Shown: positions 18,550 to 27,926, counted from the first letter of the stretch. The stretch is DNA of 64,000 nt from Pseudomonas sp. KU26590 (GCF_026153515.1 NZ_CP110644.1:2013501-2077500); one strand, 5' to 3'. Numbers and translations are program-made. Notes: generated by a model from the letters alone, not told the origin.

Positions 18550-20330
18550 CAGCCACGCTCCAGGGTGGTTTGCCAGTGCTGCAAAAAGGCTTCAAGGTCC
18601 ACTTCACCGGTGATACGCCGGTCGCGCCTTTCGCTGCCGTCCGGCGCGATCCACACCAGGGTCGGCGGGCCTGGCACGTTGAAACGACCGAGCAGCGCGT
18701 GGCTGGCGTCGTTGTCGGCCGTGACATCTAGGCGCAGCAGGCGCACGCCGTTCAATGCCTGCAGGGTTTCAGCGTTGGCGAACACAGTCTTTTCCATGAT
18801 CTTGCAGGACACGCACCAGTCAGCGTAGTAGTCGACCAGCACCCACTGCCCGGCGCCAGTGGCAGCGGCGAGTTCCCGGTTCAGGACCTGCGGGTCCTTG
18901 ATCGTGGTGAACGCGGCGTGTGCTTCGCTTGCGTTGGATGGCTTCGCTCCGCTGAAGACATCGAGCGGCTGCCAGGGATCCTCGCCGCCCGCCGCCGCGC
19001 CGATCACCATCATCACGCCCCACAGGCCCGCGACCAGGCCGAAGGGAGCGCTAATGAGTGAGGCGCGTGGCAGCGACCGGGTCTGCACGATGGCGCTGTA
19101 GGCAAAGATGATCAGCAGTGCACCGAACAGCGCCAGCCACAGCACGCCGGCGAGCAGCGGCCGAATCATCACCAACGCGGTGCCCAGTAACAGGAAGCCG
19201 AAGAGGCCTTTGACCAGGTTCATCCAGGCCCCCGGTTTTGGTAGCAAACGCGTGCCGACCGTGACCAGCAGCAACAACGGCAGGCCCATGCCCAGCCCCA
19301 TGACGAACAACACCAGCGCGCCGTGCAGCGCGTTACCGCTCTGGGCGATATACAGCAGTGCGCCGGCCAGTGGCGCGGTCATGCACGGGCCGATCATCAG
19401 TCCCGACAGCGCGCCGAGCGCCGAAGCGCCCAGCAGACTGCCGCCGTGGCGCTGACGCCCGGCCTTCTCCAGACGGTCGCGCAGGAAACCCGGCAATTGC
19501 AGCTCGAAGAAGCCAAACATCGGCAGCGCCAGCACCACAAACAGGGTCGCGAAACTGCCCAGCAGCCAGGGTTGCTGCAGGGTCGATTGCAGGTTGCTGC
19601 CCAACAGCGCGGCGACCACCCCCAGCCCGGCGTAGATCAGCGCCATGCTCAGCACGTAAACGCTGGCCAGCGCCAAGCCCCGTGCGGGTCTTGCGCCGCT
19701 GCCGACCACCACGCCGGCAAGGATCGGCAGCATCGGCAGTGAGCACGGCGTGAACGCCAGCAGCAGACCCAGCCCGAAAAACGCCAGCAGGCTCAGGCCA
19801 AGAGACCGTTGCGCCAGGCCGCTCGCCAACGCTTGATCCTCGGCTTGATTGCCGACTTGAGCGCTGGCTGGTTGCGCGTCGCCGCTGCCCACCGTAACGC
19901 GCTGGCTTTGCGGGGGATAACACAACCCGGCATCGGCGCAGCCCTGCCAGCTCACTTTTATCTGACCGTTGGCCGAGGCCGGGATTGTCAGTTCAAGGCC
20001 CCGCCGATAGACCTGCTGCTGGCCGAAATACTCATCGTTATGGTCTTCACCGGTCGGCAGTACGGGCTGCTGTCCCTGGCTGAGCCCTTCGAACCTGAGC
20101 CGTTGCTGATACAGGTAATATCCGTCCGCGATCTGCCAGTACAGGCGGGTTTCGCCGGACGCCAGGCGTTCCGAGGTGAAGATGAAAGCGTCTTTCGCCG
20201 ACAGAAAATCCGCCTTCTCGCTGAGGAGTGAGGGGCCGGACCTGGCCGGGAAGGGATCACCGCCGGGCACTGCCTGCGCCAGCAACGGGATCAGCATCAG
20301 AATCATCCACCACACCTTACGCATGCGCAC
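18549..20330 (-). CDS. dsbD: Thiol:disulfide interchange protein DsbD
   Basis: A 593-residue protein passing electrons from cytoplasmic thioredoxin to periplasmic DsbG/TlpA. It has a signal peptide (~1-22), an immunoglobulin-like alpha domain with Cys131 and Cys137 (GCADAGLCYPP), eight membrane helices with the redox cysteines in FTPCSLPMLP and GPCMTAP, and a C-terminal thioredoxin-like gamma domain with DWCVSCK (Cys506, Cys509). All three Cys pairs are present, so it should be active. It is first in a dsbD-tlpA-dsbG operon divergent from a two-component system. Confidence 0.95.
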   Translation of the reverse strand: MRMRKVWWMILMLIPLLAQAVPGGDPFPARSGPSLLSEKADFLSAKDAFIFTSERLASGETRLYWQIADGYYLYQQRLRFEGLSQGQQPVLPTGEDHNDEYFGQQQVYRRGLELTIPASANGQIKVSWQGCADAGLCYPPQSQRVTVGSGDAQPASAQVGNQAEDQALASGLAQRSLGLSLLAFFGLGLLLAFTPCSLPMLPILAGVVVGSGARPARGLALASVYVLSMALIYAGLGVVAALLGSNLQSTLQQPWLLGSFATLFVVLALPMFGFFELQLPGFLRDRLEKAGRQRHGGSLLGASALGALSGLMIGPCMTAPLAGALLYIAQSGNALHGALVLFVMGLGMGLPLLLLVTVGTRLLPKPGAWMNLVKGLFGFLLLGTALVMIRPLLAGVLWLALFGALLIIFAYSAIVQTRSLPRASLISAPFGLVAGLWGVMMVIGAAAGGEDPWQPLDVFSGAKPSNASEAHAAFTTIKDPQVLNRELAAATGAGQWVLVDYYADWCVSCKIMEKTVFANAETLQALNGVRLLRLDVTADNDASHALLGRFNVPGPPTLVWIAPDGSERRDRRITGEVDLEAFLQHWQTTLERG

Positions 20331-20370
20331 CTTCCAAACCTCTTCAATGGGGCGAAGCCTGCGCAGTGGC

Positions 20371-20388
20371 GATTAACAGTCGATTAAC
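20371..20388. promoter_or_regulatory. Direct repeat GATTAAC-N4-GATTAAC, candidate response-regulator box
   Basis: Two exact heptamers are spaced 11 bases start to start in the 147-base divergent region between dsbD and the response regulator. OmpR/PhoB-type regulators bind such head-to-tail 11-bp repeats, and the adjacent regulator belongs to that class. Binding is inferred. Confidence 0.55.
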
Positions 20389-20477
20389 GCTATGGGGCGC
20401 GTCGTGTCTGCGGCGGCTCGTGCATAATCCGCCGTTAATCCCTCTGCGCTTCAATCGCCTTTTTTTCGGGGCCGACC

Positions 20478-21161
20478 ATGCACGTACTGCTTTGTGAAGA
20501 CGACGACCTGATCGCCAGCGGCATCGTCGCAGGCCTTGATGCCCAGGGCCTGACGGTGGATCGCGTGGCCACGGCCTCCTCCGCGCGGGCGATGCTGTCG
20601 GCCGCGCATTTCGACGTGATGATTCTCGACCTCGGCCTGCCCGATGAAGATGGCCTGAAGCTGTTGCGCCACTTGCGCCAGCTGGGCGTCGAGATCCCGG
20701 TGCTGATCCTCACCGCTCGCGACACCGTCACCGACCGCGTCGACGGCTTGCAGGCCGGGGCGGACGATTACCTGCTCAAGCCCTTCGACCTGCGTGAACT
20801 CAGCGCGCGCCTGCACACCCTGGTCCGACGCATGGCCGGGCGCAGCGTCAACGTGATCGAGCACGGCGTGCTCAGCTACGACCCCAGCAGCCGGGAAACC
20901 CGCCTTGCCGGTCAGCCGGTCGATCTGTCGCGTCGTGAACAGGCATTGCTGCAAGCGCTGCTGAACAACAACGGCCGCGTGCTTTCGGGCGAGCAGTTGA
21001 AGGATTGCGTGTACGGCTTCGGCGACGAAGTCGAGAGCAACGCCCTCAACGTTCACATCCACCATCTTCGGCGCAAACTGGGCGGCGGCATCATCGAAAC
21101 CGTGCGCGGTCTGGGCTATCGCCTCGGCCCGGCCGGCCTTGATTCGGAGCCCTCGCCATGA
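20478..21161 (+). CDS. OmpR/PhoB family response regulator (DsbR-like)
   Basis: A 227-residue regulator. The receiver domain holds the acidic pocket EDDD (7-10), phosphoacceptor Asp51 (MILDLGLP), the Thr/Ser site LTAR and Lys101 (LLKPFD). Residues ~125-220 are a winged-helix DNA-binding domain ending HHLRRKLGGGIIETVRGLGYRL. Its divergent position next to dsbD-tlpA-dsbG and its partner kinase match the P. aeruginosa PA2476-PA2480 (DsbR/DsbS) arrangement, reported to respond to copper; function here is by analogy. The stop overlaps the kinase start by four bases. Confidence 0.9.
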   Translation: MHVLLCEDDDLIASGIVAGLDAQGLTVDRVATASSARAMLSAAHFDVMILDLGLPDEDGLKLLRHLRQLGVEIPVLILTARDTVTDRVDGLQAGADDYLLKPFDLRELSARLHTLVRRMAGRSVNVIEHGVLSYDPSSRETRLAGQPVDLSRREQALLQALLNNNGRVLSGEQLKDCVYGFGDEVESNALNVHIHHLRRKLGGGIIETVRGLGYRLGPAGLDSEPSP

Positions 21162-22492
21162 TGAGCCTGCGCACGCGGCTGAGTCTGATCCTGGGCTCGG
21201 CGTTCATTGTGATCTGGGTGCTCGCGGCGGCGTGGATGCTGCGCGACTTGCGCACGCAGATGATGCAGTCCCTCGATCAACGCCTTGAAGCATCGGCGCG
21301 AATGGTGGCCGGGCTGCTCGAACAGATGCAGATGCCCACCGGCAGCGAAACCCGCTCGCTGCGGGCCGACGATCCGGCGTTGCCCAACGGCATGGCGTGT
21401 CAGTTGAGTTCCCTGCGCGGGCAGGTGCTGGCGCGCACCGACAGCTCGCCGAGCGAACCGCTGAAGGCTGACGCCAGCGGCTTCCATGACCAGATGATCG
21501 ACGGCGACCACTGGCGGGTGTACACGATGATGCATGACAACGTGCGGGTGAGCACCGCTGACCGGCAGATTGAACGCGACGTGCTCGGGCACTCGGTGCT
21601 GTTGGCGGCGTCGGTGCCGGTGCTGGTGGCGCTGTTCGGCAGCCTGGCGCTGGTCTGGTTCGGCATCGGCCGGGGGCTGGCGCCGCTCAACCGCATGCGC
21701 GATGCCTTGAATCGCCACAGCGCCGATTCGGTCGAGCCGCTGGATGTGCCCCATCTGCCCAGCGAGTTGCAGCCGCTGCTGAAAAGCCAGAACCAGCTGT
21801 TTCAGCGCATCGCCCAGACCCTGGAGCGCGAGCGTCGGCTGACCGGCGACGCCGCCCATGAGCTGCGCAGCCCGCTCACCGCCATCAAGACCCATCTGCA
21901 AGTCGCGCGCATGACCGACGGCCAGAAGCGCGACACGGCGCTGGCCCATGCGGAGGAGGGCGCTGACCGCATGCACCGCACCCTAGAACAGCTGCTGCTG
22001 TTGGCGCGGGTCGAGGGCAGCCTGTCGTTCGATGACGGTGTGCAGTGCGACGCCGAGCAGGTCGCGCGGCTGGCCATACATGACGCCAGTCACGGCGACG
22101 AGCAGCGCATCGAACTGATCCTGCCGTCGCAGTTGTCCAGCGCCGCCGTGCAGATGCCGGCGGCGTTGGCGGTGGCCGCGCTACGCAATCTGCTGGACAA
22201 CGCCCTGCGCCACAGCCAGGCCGATGCGCGGGTGGAGCTGAGTGTCGAAACCTTCGACGGGCAGGCGCATTTCCGCGTTCGCGATCATGGCCCCGGCATT
22301 CCCGAGCCGGACCTGGACAAGCTCACCCAGCGTTTCTGGCGCAACGGCAAGAGCCCCGGCGCCGGCCTGGGGCTGGCGATTGTTCAGGCCATCGTTCAAC
22401 GCTGCGCGTGTTCGCTGCGCTTTGACAGCCGTCAGGACGGTTTGCGGGTGGAGCTGAGCATGCCGTTGCGGCGCGATGTCGCAGGCGAGTGA
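21158..22492 (+). CDS. Sensor histidine kinase (DsbS-like)
   Basis: A 444-residue inner-membrane kinase. Transmembrane helices at ~8-28 and ~145-170 enclose a periplasmic sensor of ~115 residues that contains a single cysteine, Cys81 (GMACQLSS), a plausible metal or redox sensing residue. A HAMP-like linker leads to the H-box with His234 (DAAHELRSPLTAI), then N box LLDNALRHS, G1 DHGPGIPE and G2 GAGLGLAIVQ. All catalytic boxes are intact. It should phosphorylate the regulator encoded immediately upstream and control the Dsb operon. Confidence 0.9.
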   Translation: MMSLRTRLSLILGSAFIVIWVLAAAWMLRDLRTQMMQSLDQRLEASARMVAGLLEQMQMPTGSETRSLRADDPALPNGMACQLSSLRGQVLARTDSSPSEPLKADASGFHDQMIDGDHWRVYTMMHDNVRVSTADRQIERDVLGHSVLLAASVPVLVALFGSLALVWFGIGRGLAPLNRMRDALNRHSADSVEPLDVPHLPSELQPLLKSQNQLFQRIAQTLERERRLTGDAAHELRSPLTAIKTHLQVARMTDGQKRDTALAHAEEGADRMHRTLEQLLLLARVEGSLSFDDGVQCDAEQVARLAIHDASHGDEQRIELILPSQLSSAAVQMPAALAVAALRNLLDNALRHSQADARVELSVETFDGQAHFRVRDHGPGIPEPDLDKLTQRFWRNGKSPGAGLGLAIVQAIVQRCACSLRFDSRQDGLRVELSMPLRRDVAGE

Positions 22493-22516
22493 CGTGTGGG
22501 ACGGGTCTGAAAGTTG

Positions 22517-22547
22517 AGTCGGCCCGGCGTTGGACGTCAGGCCGACT
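22517..22547. terminator. Inverted repeat between convergent genes
   Basis: AGTCGGCC and GGCCGACT form an 8-bp perfect stem with a 15-base loop, 25 bases after the kinase stop and before the convergent 149-residue gene. There is no T-run, so termination is only possible. Confidence 0.35.
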
Positions 22548-22563
22548 GTTGGCTGAATGTCCG

Positions 22564-23013
22564 TTACTCCGGCATGGCTGAAGAGTGGTGCGATGTAATC
22601 AACCACTGGTTGTCGACGAAGGCATAAGTGAAGGTGTAACGCGCGCTGACGGCTGAGTTATCGCGGAAACGGAACGTGTAAGTGCCGGTATCGATTGCGC
22701 TGTTGCAACTTGTCATAACAGTGCTGCTATCGACGGTGCCGACCGGTTTGTTTTTGAGAAACTTGTTGAAGTAATCAAGTTTGCCGGCGAGGTCTGTTCT
22801 GGGCTGGTTGGAGAGGGTCGGCAGCAGCACGGCATCGGCCGTGTAGTTCGCAGCCACCTGGCTTGAGTCGCCGCTTTGCAATGCGCTATTCCAGCGCTCG
22901 AACAGGATTTTCGCCTGTTGTTTATCAAGTGTTGCGCATTGAGGGGAAGCGTTGTTTGCGCTCGCGTAAGTGCTGGCAGCGAGCAAGGTGATGACGGCGA
23001 AAGTCTTGAACAT
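22564..23013 (-). CDS. Exported SnoaL/DUF4440-like protein
   Basis: A 149-residue protein with a signal peptide (residues 1-19, LLAASTYASA). The mature part resembles the NTF2-like SnoaL/CaMKII-association fold (AKILFERWNSALQSGDSSQVAANYTADAVLLPTLS, then YTFRFRDNSAVSARYTFTYAFVDNQWLITSHHSSAMPE). Two Cys in the mature protein (residues ~26 and ~103) could form a disulfide. This fold serves many functions, so no substrate is proposed. AGGTAACG precedes the ATG. Confidence 0.75.
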   Translation of the reverse strand: MFKTFAVITLLAASTYASANNASPQCATLDKQQAKILFERWNSALQSGDSSQVAANYTADAVLLPTLSNQPRTDLAGKLDYFNKFLKNKPVGTVDSSTVMTSCNSAIDTGTYTFRFRDNSAVSARYTFTYAFVDNQWLITSHHSSAMPE

Positions 23014-23368
23014 GCGTTACCTTCCATGGGCGGTTGAATGTGGCGAGAGCCTAAGGGAGGACGACTTAGAGCTGTACTGCCGTGGATTTACAATACGTTT
23101 CGCGAACTAATTAATCCGTCTTCGTTGTAGGAATTATCCGGTTCTTTAAGTAAGAAGCCCTGCTGGTTTGCGCACGACGTTACGCCAGCCAAACGCTTTC
23201 ATCATCCGGGGCCGCAGGCTTTTGGTCCGACAAGCCTTTGATTCTGCTCTCTAATCCCGGACAATCGCGCCCCTTTCCCTGTAGAGAACCGGTCAGGGGC
23301 GCCGACTGCCACGTTTTTCGACGCGCTTTTGACCATGTAGCTATCACCGGCAACGGAGAATCGACCGG
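23014..23368. other. Intergenic region without recognized gene
   Basis: The 355 bases separate the divergent SnoaL-like gene and the amino acid transporter. The left part (about 23080-23150) is AT-rich and probably holds promoters. No hairpin, small gene or REP element is convincing. Confidence 0.5.
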
Positions 23369-24646
23369 ATGAATGATCAGGCCAACAGCGTCGAACACAC
23401 CGTCGACACCGCACCCGCGAGCGTGACGACCTGGAACCGCAACGACACCACCTGGATGCTCGGGCTGTTCGGCACCGCCATCGGCGCGGGCACGTTGTTT
23501 CTGCCGATCAACGCAGGTATCGGCGGGTTCTGGCCGCTGGTGATTCTGGCCGTGCTGGCCTTCCCGATGACCTTCTATGCGCACCGCGGGCTGACCCGTT
23601 TCGTGCTCTCGGGTCGCGATGGCGCGGACATCACCGAGGTGGTCGAGCAGCATTTCGGCAAAAAAGCCGGTGCCTTGATTACGCTGCTGTATTTCTTCGC
23701 CGTGTTTCCGATCCTGCTGATCTACAGCGTGGCGCTGACCAACACAGTGGGCAGTTTCATGGAGCACCAGCTGCATGTGCAGCCGCCTCCCCGGGCACTG
23801 CTGGCGTTCGTGCTGATCCTCGGCTTGCTGGCTGTGGTGCGTTGCGGTGAGCAGATCATCGTCAAGGCGATGAGCCTGATGGTGTATCCGTTCATCGTGG
23901 CCTTGCTTTTCCTCGCGGTGTTTCTGATTCCCCACTGGAACGGCGGCATTCTCACCACCGCGAGCAGCCTTCCGGCACCGTCGGCGCTGCTGCACACGCT
24001 GTGGCTGGCGATTCCGGTGATGGTCTTTTCGTTCAACCATTCGCCGATCATTTCGGCTTTCGCCGTGGACCAGAAGCGTCAGTATGGCGCGCAGGCCGAA
24101 CCGCGCAGCGCGCAGATCCTGGCCCGTGCTCATCTGCTGATGGTGGTCATGGTGCTCTTCTTCGTCTTCAGCTGCGTGCTGACCCTGGCACCCGAACAAC
24201 TGGCGGAGGCCAAGGCGCAGAACCTGTCGATCCTGTCTTATCTGGCCAACCACTTCAGCAACCCGACCATCGCGTTTGCGGCGCCGCTGATTGCGTTCGT
24301 CGCGATCACCAAGTCGTTTCTGGGCCACTACATCGGCGCCAGTGAAGGCCTTAAAGGTCTGGTGATGAAGACCGGTCGTCGTCCTTCGCCGCGCACGCTC
24401 GACCGCCTGACCGCGGGCTTCATGCTGGTGGTCTGCTGGCTGGTGGCGACGCTCAACCCAAGCATTCTGGGCATGATCGAAACCCTCGGCGGCCCGGTCA
24501 TTGCCGCGCTGTTGTTCCTCATGCCCATGTACGCCGTGCGCAAAGTGCCTGCCATGCGCCGCTATGCGGGCAAACTGTCGAACGTGTTCGTCGTGGTGAT
24601 CGGGTTGATCTCGATCTCGGCGCTGGTGTATTCGTTGATGCAGTAA
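23369..24646 (+). CDS. Serine/threonine transporter, SdaC/StpP (HAAAP) family
   Basis: A 425-residue inner-membrane permease with about 11 transmembrane helices after a ~25-residue cytoplasmic tail. The first helix has the family signature WMLGLFGTAIGAGTLFLPINAG. Later motifs include VMVFSFNHSPIISAF and KSFLGHYIGASEG, as in SdaC. It probably imports L-serine or L-threonine with protons. The ATG follows GGAGAATCGACCGG. It has no cotranscribed partner, and no serine deaminase lies nearby. Confidence 0.85.
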   Translation: MNDQANSVEHTVDTAPASVTTWNRNDTTWMLGLFGTAIGAGTLFLPINAGIGGFWPLVILAVLAFPMTFYAHRGLTRFVLSGRDGADITEVVEQHFGKKAGALITLLYFFAVFPILLIYSVALTNTVGSFMEHQLHVQPPPRALLAFVLILGLLAVVRCGEQIIVKAMSLMVYPFIVALLFLAVFLIPHWNGGILTTASSLPAPSALLHTLWLAIPVMVFSFNHSPIISAFAVDQKRQYGAQAEPRSAQILARAHLLMVVMVLFFVFSCVLTLAPEQLAEAKAQNLSILSYLANHFSNPTIAFAAPLIAFVAITKSFLGHYIGASEGLKGLVMKTGRRPSPRTLDRLTAGFMLVVCWLVATLNPSILGMIETLGGPVIAALLFLMPMYAVRKVPAMRRYAGKLSNVFVVVIGLISISALVYSLMQ

Positions 24647-24756
24647 TGCCGAGACGGGGCAATGCGGGACGGTGCGCGATATGTACCGCCGCTGGGGCGG
24701 ACCTCCACTCGTACCTCGCGGGCAACACGGAAGAAATACGGGCTGGCGCGGACGGT

Positions 24757-24842
24757 GTAGGAGCGCGCTTGCCCGCGAAGGCATTCTGACTCCAACAAAT
24801 CGTTTGCCTGACACACTGCTTTCGCGGGCAAGCGCTCCCACA
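24757..24842. repeat. REP pair (BIME), lineage A
   Basis: GTAGGAGCGCGCTTGCCCGC at 24757 faces its inverted partner GCGGGCAAGCGCTCCCAC ending at 24842, separated by ~40 bases. It lies in the 323-base gap between the transporter and the acetyltransferase, probably as extragenic palindrome and transcript end of the transporter. Confidence 0.85.
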
Positions 24843-24969
24843 GTTGATTGGGGTCAGCATGGGGATTTGCGTTGATTGCGGTCAACCCGGTGATTTGGGT
24901 TGAATGCGTGACGCGTTTACTTCTGCGCAATCCCGACATTCATCACTCGCACTCAAGGAAGCGGCGAAC

Positions 24970-25533
24970 ATGGCCAACAGCGACAAACTCGATTTCACCC
25001 TGCGGACTGCCACGCCATCGGATGTGCTGAGCATTGCGGCGTTGGGCATTCAGGTATTTATGGATACCTATGCGACCGAGGGCGTGCGTGACGCCATCGC
25101 CCGCGAGGCGCTGGAGTCCTTCGCGCCCGAGACCATTTGCGCGATGATCGAGCGCCCTGACTCCATATTTTTGCTGGCGGAAGCCGATGAGCATCTGGTC
25201 GGATTTGCGCAGATATGCCTGAAAACCCTTCACCCTTTGGTCAGCGACCCGTATGCCGCCGAGCTCAAGCGGCTCTACGTGCAGGAGCGATTTGCGGGGC
25301 ATGGGGTGGGATGGCAGTTGCTTCGCAGGGCTGAAAATGAAGCATCGGCTCGTGGTACATCAACATTATGGGTGACGGTGTGGGCGAGGAATGCCCGTGC
25401 CTTGCAGTTTTACCCTCGACAGGGCTACGAAAACACGGGGTTAGCGGTACATCGCCTGCAGGCTGAATCCCACCCGAACGTGTTTTTCTGCAAATCACTC
25501 AACCCTTCAGGACCTGTCCAGCCTGTGGTTTGA
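24970..25533 (+). CDS. GNAT family N-acetyltransferase
   Basis: A 187-residue acetyl-CoA-dependent acyltransferase. The GNAT core shows motif D/A elements: RTATPSDVLSIAALGIQVF at the start, LVGFAQICLK, then ELKRLYVQERFAGHGVGWQLLRRAENEA, where R/Q-x-x-G-x-G/A binds acetyl-CoA. NARALQFYPRQGYENTG is the usual motif B. Substrate is unknown. The ATG at 24970 has AGGAAG upstream and gives a standard start; an ATG at 24904 would add 22 residues without a clear RBS. Confidence 0.85.
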   Translation: MANSDKLDFTLRTATPSDVLSIAALGIQVFMDTYATEGVRDAIAREALESFAPETICAMIERPDSIFLLAEADEHLVGFAQICLKTLHPLVSDPYAAELKRLYVQERFAGHGVGWQLLRRAENEASARGTSTLWVTVWARNARALQFYPRQGYENTGLAVHRLQAESHPNVFFCKSLNPSGPVQPVV

Positions 25534-25600
25534 CATCGCGGCCCGGCGCGCCCCATGATCCTGCTCGTTTGTGATCGATTCAGCCCATTACCGAGGCCTC

Positions 25601-26383
25601 ATGTCTGCCAACCCTGAAGCATTTCCCGGCGAGCGTCAGCGTTTGATCATCGAGCGTCTGGCCATGCACGGTCGTGTGATTGCGGCGGAGCTGGCGGCCG
25701 AATTCAATGTGTCCGAGCATTCCATTCGCCGCGATCTGGGCACCCTGGCGGCCGCCGGACTGTGCAAACGGGTGTACGGCGGGGCGATTTCCCTGGCGTC
25801 GGACGGGCCGATCGCTGCGCGTGTCGAGCATGAGCCCGGACGCAAGCGTCAGTTGGGCATTGCGGCAGCGGCATTGATCAGCGCCGGGCAGCACGTGTTT
25901 ATCGACGGCGGTTCGACCAATCTGGCAATCGCCAAAGCCCTTGATCCGCACATGCCGTTGACCGTGACCACCAACGCGCCGCTGATCGCCGTCGAGCTGA
26001 TGAAGCTGCCCTCGGTGGAAGTGATTCTGCTCGGCGGGCGTCTGAGTCCTGTCGCGGGGAGCACCTACGGTTTCACCACGATTCAGCAACTGGCCCACTT
26101 CAATTTCGATCTGTGCTTTCTCGGCGCCTGTGCGCTGGATGCGCTGAAAGGCGTGACCGCGTTCGACATGGATGTCGCCGAGTTCAAGCGCGCCGTGGTG
26201 GCGCGCAGCGGTCAGGTGGCGGTGGCGGTGATCAACGAGAAGCTTTCCAGTATCGCCCATTATCAGGTCGCGCACTGCGAGGAAGTCGGCGCGCTAGTGG
26301 TTGAACACGACGCGCCGGCTGACCGGCTGGAGCTGTTTCGCGGCAAGGTCGCGCAGATCGTCACGGCGCGGGCAGCGCACTGA
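25601..26383 (+). CDS. DeoR family transcriptional regulator
   Basis: A 260-residue regulator. Residues ~8-60 carry the DeoR HTH (ERQRLIIERLAMHGRVIAAELAAEFNVSEHSIRRDLGTLAAAGLCKRVYGGA). The C-terminal DeoRC sensor domain contains FIDGGSTNLAIAKAL and EVILLGGRL, which bind phosphorylated sugars in the family. The ATG at 25601 follows GAGGCCTC. No sugar operon lies beside it, so its target is not evident here. Confidence 0.9.
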   Translation: MSANPEAFPGERQRLIIERLAMHGRVIAAELAAEFNVSEHSIRRDLGTLAAAGLCKRVYGGAISLASDGPIAARVEHEPGRKRQLGIAAAALISAGQHVFIDGGSTNLAIAKALDPHMPLTVTTNAPLIAVELMKLPSVEVILLGGRLSPVAGSTYGFTTIQQLAHFNFDLCFLGACALDALKGVTAFDMDVAEFKRAVVARSGQVAVAVINEKLSSIAHYQVAHCEEVGALVVEHDAPADRLELFRGKVAQIVTARAAH

Positions 26384-27926
26384 TCACAGTGGATTCCTGC
26401 CAGGCCACGGTTCGATTGCGGCCCTGATGCTTGGCGGCATACAGCGCCGCATCCGCGCGTTTGACGAAGTCGTCCAGGGTCTGGCATTCCTGCGCTTTAC
26501 AGCCATAAACCCCCAGGCTGATGCTGACGATGCCGATCGGATTGCCCTGATGCTCCAGGGCTCGCGTGAGCACGGCCAGCCGGATCTTCTCCGCCAGACT
26601 CACCGCGCCGTGCATTTCACTGTAGGGCAGGAAAACGGCCATTTCTTCCCCGCCGTAGCGCACCGCAAGGTCGCCGGTGCGGTTGAGGGTGCTGCGAATG
26701 CACTCGGCGACGGCGACGATGCATTTGTCGCCGGCGACGTGGCCGTAGTTGTCGTTGTAGCTCTTGAACAAATCGATGTCGATCATGATCAGGCTCAGCG
26801 GATGCAGGTTCGGCTGCCCGTTGCCAAACTCCAGACCGAGAATCTCCTGAAAATGCCGACGATTGGCCAGCCCGGTCAGACTGTCTTGCAGCGCGAGCTT
26901 TTCCAGCGAGTGGCTGGCAATACGCAGCTGTGATTCGGCGTTGAGGCCGAAGCGAATTTGCTGGAAGAGCAAGACGCCAAACAGCAGGTTGGCAACCACC
27001 ACGCAGATGATGATCGCCAGCGAGCGCCACGCGTATTGCCGCCACTCGTCGAGCACTTCGCGCTGGGACAGGCCGGCGAGCACCACCATGGGGTAGCGGT
27101 CCAGTTTTTTGTAGCCGTACAGTCGCTGTTCGTGGTCGAGCATCGACACGACGTTTGCCGTGCCTTCGTAGTGTTCCCTGACGTGAAGACGGAACAATTC
27201 GCCGTCGGCGATGGAAATGCCGCGCACGTTGTCGAGGAGCGGGCGCCGAGCGAGCACTGTGCCATCGGCCATTGCCAGGGTGATGACGCCATGCTTGCCG
27301 ATGTCGAAGCGCTCGAAAAACCGTTCGAAGTAATTCAGTTCGACGGTGGCCAGCACCACGCCGGCGAAGTTGCCCATCTCATCGTCCACCCGTCGCGACA
27401 CCGGGATGATCCAGTCGCCGGTGGTGCGACTCTGTATGGCGGGGCCGACGTGGGGCAGGCTGCTGGCGATGGACTGGTGGAAGCGGAAATACTCGCGGTC
27501 TGCATTGTTGGCGTTGGCCGGCATGTGGTTGAGGGAGGTGGCAGCCCAGTTGCCGTCCTTGTCGTAGATGAACAGGCCCTGGATCTGCTCGACGCTGGCG
27601 GCAGTGGCGCGCAGATAATCGTGCATGCGCGAACCACTGGCGGCGCCGAAGCCGTCGAACGAAAGCCGCTCGACCACCGACGACACGGCGATGTGCGCCT
27701 GATCGAAGGCGTCATCGGCGTGCTGCGCCATTGAGCGCGAGAGGTTGGTGACGTTGGTGTTGGCGATTTCCAGCTCGTGAATGCGCGTCTGGCGCAATTG
27801 CCAGACGTTGATGCTCGTGATGGAGATGCACACCAACAAGGTAAACAGCCCCGCCAGCCACAAAACGGGCATGCGTTTGAGTCGACGGTTTCTGACGTCG
27901 AACTCCGATCCTTCTACCTGTCTCAA
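26361..27926 (-). CDS. Membrane-bound diguanylate cyclase with periplasmic sensor (dCACHE-GGDEF)
   Basis: A 521-residue protein making cyclic di-GMP from GTP. A transmembrane helix at ~20-42, an extracytoplasmic Cache-type domain (~45-285, with YLRATAASVEQIQGLFIYDKDGN) and a second helix at ~292-315 precede a GGDEF domain at ~350-515. The active site is GGEEM (425-429), a permitted variant, and an allosteric I-site RTGD (416-419) lies five residues before it, predicting product inhibition. The start is a TTG after GAGGGTGGGG; Met19 is an alternative. It overlaps the 3' end of the deoR gene by 23 bases, tail to tail. Confidence 0.9.
   Translation of the reverse strand: MRQVEGSEFDVRNRRLKRMPVLWLAGLFTLLVCISITSINVWQLRQTRIHELEIANTNVTNLSRSMAQHADDAFDQAHIAVSSVVERLSFDGFGAASGSRMHDYLRATAASVEQIQGLFIYDKDGNWAATSLNHMPANANNADREYFRFHQSIASSLPHVGPAIQSRTTGDWIIPVSRRVDDEMGNFAGVVLATVELNYFERFFERFDIGKHGVITLAMADGTVLARRPLLDNVRGISIADGELFRLHVREHYEGTANVVSMLDHEQRLYGYKKLDRYPMVVLAGLSQREVLDEWRQYAWRSLAIIICVVVANLLFGVLLFQQIRFGLNAESQLRIASHSLEKLALQDSLTGLANRRHFQEILGLEFGNGQPNLHPLSLIMIDIDLFKSYNDNYGHVAGDKCIVAVAECIRSTLNRTGDLAVRYGGEEMAVFLPYSEMHGAVSLAEKIRLAVLTRALEHQGNPIGIVSISLGVYGCKAQECQTLDDFVKRADAALYAAKHQGRNRTVAWQESTVISALPAP

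Noticed and set aside
24904..24969. Upstream start for the acetyltransferase
   Set aside because: The added residues do not match the GNAT family, and AGGAAG lies before the ATG at 24970.
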